64,000 nt of DNA from Variovorax sp. CAN15 (GTDB lineage Bacteria > Pseudomonadota > Gammaproteobacteria > Burkholderiales > Burkholderiaceae_C), in contig NZ_JASMRZ010000001.1 of NCBI RefSeq assembly GCF_030462475.1, positions 55,860 to 119,859 of the forward strand. The letters run 5' to 3'. A program made the position numbers and the translations under genes. The notes beneath the pieces were generated by a model. That model was given only the letters and a program-made list of their open reading frames with translations, was not told the DNA's origin and searched no databases. Every line of letters begins with the position of its first letter. The first letter of the stretch is position 1. Below are positions 25,127 through 33,570 of this stretch, piece after piece.

Positions 25127-25722
25127 TGATGAAAAAACTTCCGCTGGCCGGCCCGCTGCTGGCCGTGGCCGTGGCCATGGCCATGGCGCTGCCGGCTGGC
25201 GCGGAGCCGCCGGCCGCGAAGCTCGTCGCCGACAAGAGCCAGATCGTGTTCGTCACCAAGCAGATGGGCGTGCCGGTTGAAGGCAGCTTCAGGAAGTTCG
25301 ACGCGCAGGTGGCCTTCGACCCGAAGAAGCCCGAGGGCGGCAGCGTCGCGCTGCAGATCGACACGGCCAGCGCCGGCTTCGGCGTGCCGATGAGCGACGC
25401 CGAGCTGCCCAGGCAGCCATGGTTCGACGCTGCGCACTTTCCGCAGGCCAGTTTCCAGTCGGGTGCCATCAAGGCACTGGGCGAAGGCAAATTCGAGATG
25501 GCGGGCAAGCTCACCATCAAGGGCACGACGAAGCAGGTGACGGTGCCCGTCAGCATCGCGTCGGCAGCCGGCGGCGGCAACTACTCCGTGGCCTCCGGAA
25601 GCTTTACGATCCAGCGGCTCGACTACAAGGTGGGCGACGGCGAGTGGACCGACACCTCGGTGGTCGGCAACGATGTGCAGGTGCGCTTCAGGTTCACGCT
25701 GGCAGGGCTCGCCGCGCCATGA
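25126..25722 (+). CDS. YceI-family periplasmic protein, first copy
   Basis: This 198-residue protein has a cleavable signal peptide (to about residue 25) and the YceI lipocalin-like beta barrel: FVTKQMGVPVEGSFRKFDAQ and MAGKLTIKGTTKQVTVPV. YceI barrels bind isoprenoid lipids such as polyprenyl quinones. Its ATG overlaps the cytochrome b561 stop. It lies 55 bp upstream of a second, diverged YceI gene. Confidence 0.92.
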   Translation: MMKKLPLAGPLLAVAVAMAMALPAGAEPPAAKLVADKSQIVFVTKQMGVPVEGSFRKFDAQVAFDPKKPEGGSVALQIDTASAGFGVPMSDAELPRQPWFDAAHFPQASFQSGAIKALGEGKFEMAGKLTIKGTTKQVTVPVSIASAAGGGNYSVASGSFTIQRLDYKVGDGEWTDTSVVGNDVQVRFRFTLAGLAAP

Positions 25723-25777
25723 GCCACCTCCTTCGTTCTACCCGGTTTTCTCTTTCATGCTCCATGCAGCCCACGCC

Positions 25778-26422
25778 ATGAAAAAGCTTGTTCTCGCCGC
25801 GGCCCTGACGGCCGCCGCATTCACCGGCAGCGCCACGGCGCAGCAACGGCAACTGCCCTCGGAATTCGCCCCGGCCATTGCCGCCAAGCCCGCCGGCGGG
25901 CCGGCGAAGAACGCCAACTACGTGATCGACCCGACCCACACCTTCGTGATGTACGAAATGGGCCACTACGGCACCACCACCAACCGCGGCCGCTTCAGTA
26001 CCAAGGACGGCTCGGTGCAGATCGACGGCACGGGCGCCAGCGGCAAGGTCGACATCACGATGGACATCAGCTCCATCAACACCGGCGTCGACCTGCTCAA
26101 CCGCCACGTGCAGAGCAAGGACTTCTTCAACGTGGCCGAGTTTCCGACCGGCCGCTTCGTGGCCGAGCGCATCGACTTCTCCGGCGACAAGGTGGTCGAC
26201 GTGCCCGGCAAGCTCACGCTGATGGGCCAGACCCGCCCCGTGACGCTGAAGGCCGTGCGCTTCAACTGCTACCTGAGCCCGCTGATCAACCGCCAGGTGT
26301 GCGGCGGCGACTTCGAGACCACCGTGGAGCGCAGCGACTGGGGCATCACCTGGGGCCTGAACTTCGGCTTCGAGAACAAGGTGAGGCTGCTGGTGCAGGT
26401 CGAAGCGGTCAACGTGCAGTGA
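25778..26422 (+). CDS. YceI-family periplasmic protein, second copy
   Basis: This 214-residue protein has a signal peptide ending near ATA (residue 21) and the YceI fold: DPTHTFVMYEMGHYGTTTNR, SKDFFNVAEFPTGRF and GKLTLMGQTRPVTL. It is longer than the neighbouring copy and has two cysteines (NCYLSP and QVCGGD) in a loop. The start at 25778 matches the signal peptide. It is followed by a LysE exporter gene after 16 bp. Confidence 0.93.
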   Translation: MKKLVLAAALTAAAFTGSATAQQRQLPSEFAPAIAAKPAGGPAKNANYVIDPTHTFVMYEMGHYGTTTNRGRFSTKDGSVQIDGTGASGKVDITMDISSINTGVDLLNRHVQSKDFFNVAEFPTGRFVAERIDFSGDKVVDVPGKLTLMGQTRPVTLKAVRFNCYLSPLINRQVCGGDFETTVERSDWGITWGLNFGFENKVRLLVQVEAVNVQ

Positions 26423-26438
26423 CACCGAAGGCGACACC

Positions 26439-27086
26439 ATGATCGACACCACCCTCGCCCTGCTCGGCATCGCCGGCGCCATGACCGTCGGCGCGATGAG
26501 CCCGGGCCCGAGCTTCGTCATGGTGGCGCGCACGGCCGTGACCTCGCGCGCCGACGGCCTGGCTGCCGCGCTGGGCATGGGGGCCGGCGGGCTGGTCTTC
26601 GCGATCGCCGCGCTGGCGGGGCTGCAGGCGGCATTCCTTGCGGTGCCGGCGCTGTACCTGGCGATCAAGGGGCTGGGCGGCGCGTACCTCGTCTACCTGG
26701 GTTTGCGCATCTGGCGCGGCGCGCGGCAGCCGCTGGCCGTGATGCAGGAGGCCGGTGATTCACCGCAACGCCTGCAAGGCCGGGGCAGGCGCACCTTCCT
26801 GCTGGGCCTTGCCACGCAGGTCAGCAACCCGAAGACGGCCGTGGTCTACGCGAGCATCTTCGCGGCCTTCCTGCCGCGCGAGGTGCCGCTGGTGCTCGCG
26901 CTGGCGGTGCCGGCGGTCATCTTCTGCATAGAGACAGGCTGGTATTCGATCGTGGCGCTGGCGCTGTCCTCTGCGGCGCCGCGCTCAGCCTACCTGCGCT
27001 ACAAGGCCTGGATCGACCGTGCCGCCGGTGGCGTGATGGGGCTGCTGGGGCTGCGGCTCGTGTGGTCGGCCGTTCGCGGCACCTGA
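26439..27086 (+). CDS. LysE/RhtB-family amino-acid exporter
   Basis: This 215-residue protein has about five to six membrane helices and the family hallmarks SPGPSFVMVARTAVTSRADG near the N-terminus and NPKTAVVYASIFAAFLP in the middle. LysE/RhtB proteins export amino acids or related metabolites. The substrate is not predictable. It is 16 bp downstream of the second YceI gene. Confidence 0.92.
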   Translation: MIDTTLALLGIAGAMTVGAMSPGPSFVMVARTAVTSRADGLAAALGMGAGGLVFAIAALAGLQAAFLAVPALYLAIKGLGGAYLVYLGLRIWRGARQPLAVMQEAGDSPQRLQGRGRRTFLLGLATQVSNPKTAVVYASIFAAFLPREVPLVLALAVPAVIFCIETGWYSIVALALSSAAPRSAYLRYKAWIDRAAGGVMGLLGLRLVWSAVRGT

Positions 27087-27096
27087 GGCTGCAGAG

Positions 27097-28698
27097 CTAC
27101 AGCAGGCTCTCCGGCGTCAGCGGCGCCAGGATCTCCAGCATGGTCCGGTCCCAGAAGCCGGAGTCGGGCTCCTCGGTCAGCACAGTGATCTTGCCGGCGT
27201 CGTCGCTGACCCATTCGATGCGCGACTGGTCGCTGCCCTCGGCAAAGCGCAGCCTGTAGGCGCCCTGCTGCTTGAGCACGTCGATGAGCTTCAGCGCCTG
27301 CCGGGCCATCTCGGGGCTGCGGATGAAAAGTCCGATCTCGGTGTTGTGCGTTTCCGAGCGCGGGTCGAAATTCATCGAGCCGACGAAAAGAATGCGCTGG
27401 TCGATCACCGCCGACTTGGCGTGCAGCCGGCCCACCGAAGTACCGAAGAGGCCCAGGCGCACGCTGCTGCGCGTGCGCTTGGTGCTCAGCTCGTAGAGGT
27501 CGGCGCCGAGCTTGAGCATGTCGGGCCGGTAGCGGCGGTAGGCGGTGTGCACCAGCGGCTCGTCGGTGGCGGCCAGCGAGTTGGTGACCACGCTGATCTT
27601 CACGTTGCGGCCGCGGATCTCGCGCATCACCTCCAAGCCCGAGGCGCCCGGGATCAGGTAGGGCGAGACGATGGTCACCTCCGAGCGCGCGCGGCGCATC
27701 TGCTCGACCACGTTGTAGCGCACGCTGTCGACGTCCAGCAGCGGCACGCCGCCGTAGGAGGCGGTCTTGCCGATCACGCGCTCGGGCGAATCGGCGTAGG
27801 CCTCGGCGGTGGTCCAGATCAGGCCGAGCTTGCCGGCGTCCAGGTCTTCGGCCATCGGGCTGTAGCCCAGCAGGTCGTTGGGCGCGGGCTTCGGCGGCGG
27901 GGGCGTTGTGTCGGGGCCGGTGGCCAGCTCGAAGCGCCTGCGCAGTTCCTCGCGCGGCAGGTCGCTGGCCACCACGGACTGGATCCGCCGCACGTAGATG
28001 CTGTTCCAGTACTGGTCGAACAGGCTGCCCAGCCGGGGAACCAGCGCGCCGGTGACGAAGGTGTCGAGATCGATGAAGTTCTCGCCCGAGGTGCGCCTGA
28101 AGTACTGGTTGCCGATGTTGCGCCCACCCGCCACCGCCATCGCGCCGTCGGCGATGAACAACTTGTTGTGCATGCGGCGGTTGACGCGGCTGAAGTCGAA
28201 GAGCGAGGCGGTGAAGCGCTTCAGCAGGCTGCCGCGCCCCGCCGGGAAAGGGTTGAACAGGCGCAGCTCCACGTTGGGCGTGGCGGCGAGGCCCAGCAGC
28301 AGCTCGTCCTCGCCGGAGGTGTAGAGATCGTCCATCAGCAGCCGCACGCGCACGCCGCGCTGGGCGGCGTCGCGCAGCGTGCGCAGCAGGTAGCGGCCGG
28401 TCTCGTCGTTCTCGATCTGGTAGTACTGCACGTCGAGCGTGCGCTGGGCGCGTCGCGCGAGCTGGATGCGGGTGTCGAAGGCGAAGTCGCCGCCGGGCAT
28501 CAGGCGAAAGCCGCTGAGGTCGGGGTCGGGCTGCGAGGCCAGCGCGATCCTGCCGAGGGCGGTGTCGGCCGAGACGGCGATGGTCCTGGTGGATGGGCGC
28601 GGGGCCTCGTCGGGCAGGCTGGCGCAGCCGGCGAACAGCAGCACCGCCGCCATGGCGAAGACCCAATGCCCACAGCGCGACATCAGGCCATGGCTCAT
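27097..28698 (-). CDS. Phospholipase D family lipoprotein (cardiolipin synthase C-like)
   Basis: This 533-residue protein has a lipobox (LLFAGC around residue 24) and two HKD motifs, in MHNKLFIADGAMAVAGG and LHAKSAVIDQRILFVG, as in the ClsC/phospholipase D superfamily. It probably makes or remodels phospholipids at the envelope, for example cardiolipin. The ATG at 28698 is chosen for the signal peptide; an ATG at 28683 is also possible. It lies 10 bp downstream of rpoN, in the place where hpf commonly follows rpoN. Confidence 0.88.
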   Translation of the reverse strand: MSHGLMSRCGHWVFAMAAVLLFAGCASLPDEAPRPSTRTIAVSADTALGRIALASQPDPDLSGFRLMPGGDFAFDTRIQLARRAQRTLDVQYYQIENDETGRYLLRTLRDAAQRGVRVRLLMDDLYTSGEDELLLGLAATPNVELRLFNPFPAGRGSLLKRFTASLFDFSRVNRRMHNKLFIADGAMAVAGGRNIGNQYFRRTSGENFIDLDTFVTGALVPRLGSLFDQYWNSIYVRRIQSVVASDLPREELRRRFELATGPDTTPPPPKPAPNDLLGYSPMAEDLDAGKLGLIWTTAEAYADSPERVIGKTASYGGVPLLDVDSVRYNVVEQMRRARSEVTIVSPYLIPGASGLEVMREIRGRNVKISVVTNSLAATDEPLVHTAYRRYRPDMLKLGADLYELSTKRTRSSVRLGLFGTSVGRLHAKSAVIDQRILFVGSMNFDPRSETHNTEIGLFIRSPEMARQALKLIDVLKQQGAYRLRFAEGSDQSRIEWVSDDAGKITVLTEEPDSGFWDRTMLEILAPLTPESLL

Positions 28699-28708
28699 CG
28701 GCTTCTTT

Positions 28709-30310
28709 CTAGAGTGCCTTGCGCAGGTTGGCGGGGGCAATGCGCAATGCTTCGCGGTACTTGGCGACAGTGCGGCGCGCGCACTCGATGCCCTGCTCCT
28801 TCAGCATCTCGGAGATCTGGCTGTCCGACAGCGGCTTCTTCACGCTCTCCGAGCCGACGAACTGCTTGATCAGCGCGCGCACCGCGGTGCTCGACGCGTT
28901 GCCGCCGGTCTCGGTGCCCAGCGCCGAGCCGAAGAAGTACTTGAGCTCGACCGTGCCGAAGGGCGTGGCCATGTACTTGGCGGTGGTCACGCGCGAGATG
29001 GTGGATTCGTGCAGGCCCAGTTCGTCGGCGATCTCGCGCAGCACCAGCGGGCGCATGGCGAGCTCGCCGTGCACGAAGTAGCTCTTCTGCCGCTCGACGA
29101 TGGCGTTGCTCACGCGCAGGATGGTGTCGAAGCGCTGCTGGATGTTCTTGATGAACCAGCGCGCCTCCTGCAGCCGCTGCGACAGCGCCTGGCTGCCCTC
29201 GCCCTTGTGCGACTTGAGCGCGCCGGCGTAGATGTCGTGCACGCGCAGGCGCGGCATGACCTCGGGATTGAGCATGACGCGGAACTTCACGTTGGTGCCG
29301 CGCCCGGTCTTGGTGACGATGACGTCGGGAATGATGATGTTGCGTTCCACGTCGACGAAGCTGCGGCCCGGCTTGGGCTCCAGCCGCGCGATGACCTGCA
29401 GCGCCGAGCGCACCAGCTCCTCGCTGCTGCGGGTGAGCGTGGCCAGTCGCTTGAAGTCGCGGCGCGCGAGCAGCTCCATGGGCTGCTTGCAGATGGCCAG
29501 CGCCGTCTTGCGGACCAGTTCTTCCTCCTCGGTTTCGTCGTCACTGGCCATGGCGCGCAGCTGGATGCTCAGGCACTCGCCGAGGTCGCGCGCGCCGACG
29601 CCGGTGGGCTCCAGGCTCTGCAGCAGGCCGAGCGCCACCTGGAAGTGGTGCACGAGGTCGTCGAACTCGTCGTTGTCGTCGCCGGCCAGGCCCGAGGCCA
29701 GCGCGGGCAGCGAGTCTTCGAGGTAGCCGTCGTCGTTGAGCGATTCGATGAGAAAGCGCAGCGCGGCGCAGTCGCTCTCGTTGAGCCGCAGGCTCAGCGC
29801 CTGGCGGTGCAGGAAGGACTGCAGCGACTCCTGGCTGCGCGCGAGCTCGGTGGCGTCCGCGCGCTCGTCGTCGCCGGCGTTGTTCTGGCGCGCGGGCGCG
29901 TCGCCGCCCCATTCGCTGTCGTCGGGCGCCATGTCGACAGTGCCGTCGCCTTCCCAGTCGGGCTCGCGCTCGGAGATCTCGGCGGCGGGGCCGTCGGAGT
30001 CGGCCGTGGTGGTGGTGCTGGTTTCGGTGGCAGCAGTGGACGTGCCGGCAGCGGGCGAAGCGAAGTCGCTCTCGCCGTCACCACTATCGCCGCCGTCGTC
30101 GCGCGGCACCGGGGCATCGGCCGTGTCGAGCCCGAATTCCTCGCGCGCCGCTTCTTCAGCCGTGCGCTCGAGGAACGGGTTCTCGTCGAGCATCTGCTCC
30201 ACCTCCTGGCTCAGCTCGAGCGTGGAGAGCTGCAGCAGCCTGATCGACTGCTGCAGCTGTGGCGTCAACGCCAGATGCTGCGAGACGCGAAGGGATAGCC
30301 CTTGCTTCAT
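28709..30310 (-). CDS. rpoN: RNA polymerase sigma-54 factor
   Basis: Sigma-54 directs core polymerase to -24/-12 promoters and needs enhancer-binding activators. The 533-residue protein has the Gln/Leu-rich region I (LTPQLQQSIRLLQLSTLEL), an acidic low-complexity region II (about 55-165), the core-binding domain, the helix-turn-helix, and the RpoN box ARRTVAKYREAL at the end. It lies 17 bp downstream of lptB, the usual order in proteobacteria. Confidence 0.97.
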   Translation of the reverse strand: MKQGLSLRVSQHLALTPQLQQSIRLLQLSTLELSQEVEQMLDENPFLERTAEEAAREEFGLDTADAPVPRDDGGDSGDGESDFASPAAGTSTAATETSTTTTADSDGPAAEISEREPDWEGDGTVDMAPDDSEWGGDAPARQNNAGDDERADATELARSQESLQSFLHRQALSLRLNESDCAALRFLIESLNDDGYLEDSLPALASGLAGDDNDEFDDLVHHFQVALGLLQSLEPTGVGARDLGECLSIQLRAMASDDETEEEELVRKTALAICKQPMELLARRDFKRLATLTRSSEELVRSALQVIARLEPKPGRSFVDVERNIIIPDVIVTKTGRGTNVKFRVMLNPEVMPRLRVHDIYAGALKSHKGEGSQALSQRLQEARWFIKNIQQRFDTILRVSNAIVERQKSYFVHGELAMRPLVLREIADELGLHESTISRVTTAKYMATPFGTVELKYFFGSALGTETGGNASSTAVRALIKQFVGSESVKKPLSDSQISEMLKEQGIECARRTVAKYREALRIAPANLRKAL

Positions 30311-30327
30311 GGGAACCGCTCCCGCCC

Positions 30328-31122
30328 TTACATGCGGAAGTGCTCGCCCAGGTACACCCTGCGTACTTCGGCGTTGTCGACGATCTCCGAGGGTGTGCCT
30401 TGTGCCAGCACGTGCCCGTCGCTGATGATGAAAGCGTGATCGCAGATGCCCAGCGTTTCACGCACGTTGTGGTCGGTGATGAGCACGCCGATGCCGCGCT
30501 CCTTCAGGAAGCTGATGATGCGCTGGATCTCGATCACCGCGATCGGGTCGATGCCGGCGAAGGGCTCGTCCAGCAGGATGAAGCGCGGCTGCGTGGCCAG
30601 CGCGCGCGCGATCTCGACGCGGCGGCGCTCGCCGCCCGACAGTGCCATCGCCGGCGAATCGCGAAGATGGTCGACGCGCAGGTCAGCCAGCAGGTCGGTC
30701 AGGCGCTCCTCGATGTGCTCCTTGGACAGCGCCACCATCCTGCCTTTGGCATCGGGCTCGCTCTGGAGCTCGAGCACGGCGCGCACGTTCTCCTCGACCG
30801 TGAGCTTGCGGAAGATGGAGGCTTCCTGCGGCAGGTAGCTCAGGCCCATGCGGGCGCGGCGGTGGATCGGCATGTGGGCGATGGGCTCGCCGTCGATGGT
30901 GATGTCTCCGGCATCGGCGCGCACCAGCCCCACGATCATGTAGAACGAGGTGGTCTTGCCGGCGCCGTTCGGCCCGAGCAGCCCGACGACCTCGCCCTTC
31001 TGCACGTCGAGCGAGACGTCCTTCACGACCGTGCGGCTGCCGTAGCTCTTCTTCAGGCCGCGCGCGACCAGGCGGCTGCCCGGCGCGCCGCTGGCGTCCT
31101 GGGTTCCTGCGGATTCGATCAC
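30328..31122 (-). CDS. lptB: LPS export ABC transporter ATPase LptB
   Basis: LptB powers extraction of lipopolysaccharide from the inner membrane by LptFG. The 264-residue protein has Walker A GPNGAGKTTSF, signature ALSGGERRRVEIARALA and Walker B FILLDEPFAGIDP. The start is a GTG (GTGA) overlapping the lptA stop by 4 bp; no nearby ATG fits. The N-terminal 15 residues are a low-similarity extension. Confidence 0.96.
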   Translation of the reverse strand: MIESAGTQDASGAPGSRLVARGLKKSYGSRTVVKDVSLDVQKGEVVGLLGPNGAGKTTSFYMIVGLVRADAGDITIDGEPIAHMPIHRRARMGLSYLPQEASIFRKLTVEENVRAVLELQSEPDAKGRMVALSKEHIEERLTDLLADLRVDHLRDSPAMALSGGERRRVEIARALATQPRFILLDEPFAGIDPIAVIEIQRIISFLKERGIGVLITDHNVRETLGICDHAFIISDGHVLAQGTPSEIVDNAEVRRVYLGEHFRM

Positions 31123-31835
31123 TTGCGCGTGTCTCCCTGGTCACTGAGCGTGGTGCTCGGGCGCAGGCCGGCGCCGGGTGCCGGGGTGGGAGCCGGCGGG
31201 GGCGCCTTCGCGCCGCCGGCCGGAGCCGAGGCGCCGGCAGCCGGGGCGGCGGCGGCCTTGGGGGTAAGGATGGTCCTGACGCGTCCGCCCGGCGCCGAGG
31301 CGTTCACGGCGGTGTTCGGCGGCACGGTGGAGCCGTTGACGGTGTAGGTGTCGTTGCTCTGGTCGTAGACGATCAGCGCGCCCTGGCTCTCGTCGTTGGG
31401 CGTGGCGCCCAGCAGGCGGCGCATGACGGCGTTGCGGATGAACTTGACGTTGTCGGCGCGGCTGTCGTACTCGATGACTTCCGACTCGCCCTCGATCCAC
31501 TCGTCGGGCGCGTTGCGCTTCTGCTTGTAGTAAGCCCGCTTGCCCGGCGCCGCGGTGACCACGCCGTACTGGTAGCCCTCGGCGTCCTGGCGCACGTCCA
31601 GCCGTGCGCCACGGATGATGATCGTGCCCTTTGTCACCAAAACGTTGCCGGTGAACACGCTGGTCTGCTTCAGGTCGTCGTAGCGCATCGAGTCGGACTC
31701 GATGTTCATCGGCTTGGAGCGGTCGGCGGTTTCGGCCACCGCTCCCGAGGCGAGGCCTGCCAGCAACAGCGCGCCGGCGGCCAGGCGGCCGATGCGACGC
31801 AGGAAGGGGGTTGTGGGGTAAGAGTGCAATGTCAT
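31119..31835 (-). CDS. lptA: LPS transport periplasmic protein LptA
   Basis: LptA forms the periplasmic bridge carrying lipopolysaccharide to the outer membrane. The 238-residue protein has a signal peptide (cut near AVA, about residue 34), then the OstA/LptA beta-jellyroll with MNIESDSMRYDDLKQ and VFTGNVLVTKGTIIIRGARL. The C-terminus is a long Pro/Ala-rich tail. The ATG at 31835 is favoured; another ATG at 31859 would add eight residues. lptC, which usually precedes lptA, is not present upstream. Confidence 0.95.
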   Translation of the reverse strand: MTLHSYPTTPFLRRIGRLAAGALLLAGLASGAVAETADRSKPMNIESDSMRYDDLKQTSVFTGNVLVTKGTIIIRGARLDVRQDAEGYQYGVVTAAPGKRAYYKQKRNAPDEWIEGESEVIEYDSRADNVKFIRNAVMRRLLGATPNDESQGALIVYDQSNDTYTVNGSTVPPNTAVNASAPGGRVRTILTPKAAAAPAAGASAPAGGAKAPPPAPTPAPGAGLRPSTTLSDQGDTRK

Positions 31836-31900
31836 AGAGGCACGAAACTTGCTCGGCATTGTATGCGGCTGAGTGCTTCTGCCCCGCACGCACAGGTGAA

Positions 31901-31921
31901 AAAGCCCGCCTAAGCGGGCTT
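31901..31921 (-). terminator. Rho-independent terminator downstream of dsbA
   Basis: A perfect 8-bp stem AAGCCCGC / GCGGGCTT with a 4-base loop is followed by a short T run on the minus strand. It sits between the dsbA stop and the lptA start, so it should stop the dsbA transcript before lptA. Confidence 0.8.
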
Positions 31922-31988
31922 GACTTTCCTTCTGGTTTTCTACCAGAAACACCGCGCAACGGCGCGGCACGGTTCAGCTTTTCGGGCT

Positions 31989-32636
31989 TCAGCCCTTCTT
32001 CGCTTCGCCAATGAGATAGTTCACGACCTGAAGCACTTTGGTCATGTTGCCGGCGGTTTCGCCATCGACATACCAGCGGCCGGCCACGGCCATCGCGGGG
32101 ACGCCGGCCACCTTGTAAGCGTCGGTCAGCTGCGAGGCGCGCTTGGCCTTGCTGGCCACGCCGAACGAGGTGAATGTTTCCTTGAACTTGGTGGCGTCCA
32201 GGCCGTTGGCGGTGGCCCAGGCGATGATGTTGGCGTCGCCGTTCACGTTCTGGCGCTGCGCGTGGATCGCGTTGAACACCTTCGGCTGGTACTCGTCGAC
32301 CTTGCCCATGGCTTCGAGCGTGTAGTACAGGCGCTGCTTGGCCTCGACGTCGTTGCCCACGAAGGGAACGGGGATGCGGCGGAAGGAGACTTCCTTCGGG
32401 AGCGTCTTGAGCCAGGCTTCCAGCGCCGGCTCGAAGTCGTTGCAGTGCGGGCAGTTGTAAGAGAAGAACTCGACCACCTCGACCTTGCCGGCGGGTGCGT
32501 CGACCGGCACGCGCTTGTCGAGCACCAGGTACTCGGAGCCGGCCTTGGGCGCGCGCGCCTGGGCGTGGGCCGTGTGGACACCCAGGGACATCAGCCCGAG
32601 CGAGGTGGCGGCCAGCGAAAAGTCACGACGTTTCAT
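31989..32636 (-). CDS. dsbA: Periplasmic thiol:disulfide oxidoreductase DsbA-like
   Basis: DsbA introduces disulfides into exported proteins. The 215-residue protein has an N-terminal signal (MKRRDFSLAATSLGLMSLG, cut near AHA) and the active-site motif CPHC within FFSYNCPHCNDFEP. The cis-proline loop is visible as GVPAMAV. The ATG at 32636 fits the signal; a longer frame upstream has no similarity. It is a monocistronic unit with a terminator downstream. Confidence 0.93.
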   Translation of the reverse strand: MKRRDFSLAATSLGLMSLGVHTAHAQARAPKAGSEYLVLDKRVPVDAPAGKVEVVEFFSYNCPHCNDFEPALEAWLKTLPKEVSFRRIPVPFVGNDVEAKQRLYYTLEAMGKVDEYQPKVFNAIHAQRQNVNGDANIIAWATANGLDATKFKETFTSFGVASKAKRASQLTDAYKVAGVPAMAVAGRWYVDGETAGNMTKVLQVVNYLIGEAKKG

Positions 32637-32683
32637 TTGAAAGGGTTCTCCAGTTGGTACGGCAGACTGAGCCGGCGCGCGGC

Positions 32684-32700
32684 GGGGAGTTCCACTCCCC
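32684..32700. other. Small stem-loop in the dsbA leader region
   Basis: GGGGAGT-TCC-ACTCCCC is a perfect 7-bp inverted repeat with a 3-base loop, about 50 bp upstream of the dsbA start. It has no T run on either side, so it is not a classical terminator. It could be a mRNA hairpin or a protein site. Confidence 0.4.
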
Positions 32701-32791
32701 TGCTCGATGGCGCGCCCGAAGCTGTGAAAGGCGACGAATGGTGGCGGCAAAAGCCGCCCGGCGGGGCTTGAGGGCTATTCCGGCTATGGGA

Positions 32792-33559
32792 TCAGCGCTG
32801 AACGCGGACGAGCGCCGAATCCATGCCGCCGCCGTCCAGCCGTTCCTTCAGGCGGTCGGCGTCGTCCTTCTTGTTGAACGGGCCGGCGCGCACGCGATAG
32901 ACGGTACGGCCCGCCTGCTCGCGCTCGGTGACCTTGGCCTCGACGCCCATCAGAGACAGCTTGGCGCGCTGCGCCTCGGCGTCCTCGGTGGTTCGGAAGG
33001 CACCGGCCTGCACGAAATACATGAAGGGATCGGGGCCCGAGCTGCCGCCCGCGCTACTTTTGTTGGCGCTGCTCGGCGCCGCCGAAGCGGTGGCCGTGCT
33101 GCCGGAGCCCGAGATGCTGCCCGATCGGGCCCGGGCCAGGTCGCCCAGCGGATCGTTCGACGGCGGCAGGGCGTTGGCCTCGGCCGGCACCGGCGCGGTG
33201 CGCGGCGGCTTGGGAGCCACCACCACGGGCACCGGCGGCGCGGTGCTGGGCGAAGCGGCGGCGGTATTGCCGGTGGCGGGCTCACCGGTGATGGGGTTGA
33301 CCGGGCCGGCCGGGGCCGCCGGCTGCGCCGGCTTGGGAGCGCCGGCCTTGCCGGCCAGCGGCGCGTTCGGGTCCCAGTCGCGGTTCTTGCGGGCTTCGGC
33401 CTCGTCCTGCTCGGCACCGCCGCGCTGCGTCTTGGTCACGAACGGGATCGGCACCTTGGTCACGTAGACCGCGATACCCAGCGCGACGCCCAGGCCGAGC
33501 ACCAGCCCGATGATCAGGCCGATGACGATGTTGCCGCGTTGTCTTCTTGTCTTCTTCAT
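32792..33559 (-). CDS. SPOR-domain membrane protein (FtsN-like)
   Basis: This 255-residue protein has a short cytoplasmic basic start (MKKTRRQRG), one membrane helix (about 12-34), a long Pro/Ala-rich periplasmic linker and a C-terminal SPOR domain (about 178-255: FVQAGAFRTTEDAEAQRAKL and VYRVRAGPFNKKDDADRLK). SPOR domains bind denuded peptidoglycan at the septum; the layout is that of FtsN. It follows argS by 11 bp, a common arrangement in betaproteobacteria. The ATG at 33559 is chosen over a GTG upstream. Confidence 0.9.
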   Translation of the reverse strand: MKKTRRQRGNIVIGLIIGLVLGLGVALGIAVYVTKVPIPFVTKTQRGGAEQDEAEARKNRDWDPNAPLAGKAGAPKPAQPAAPAGPVNPITGEPATGNTAAASPSTAPPVPVVVAPKPPRTAPVPAEANALPPSNDPLGDLARARSGSISGSGSTATASAAPSSANKSSAGGSSGPDPFMYFVQAGAFRTTEDAEAQRAKLSLMGVEAKVTEREQAGRTVYRVRAGPFNKKDDADRLKERLDGGGMDSALVRVQR

Positions 33560-33570
33560 GGTGAGAGGGT

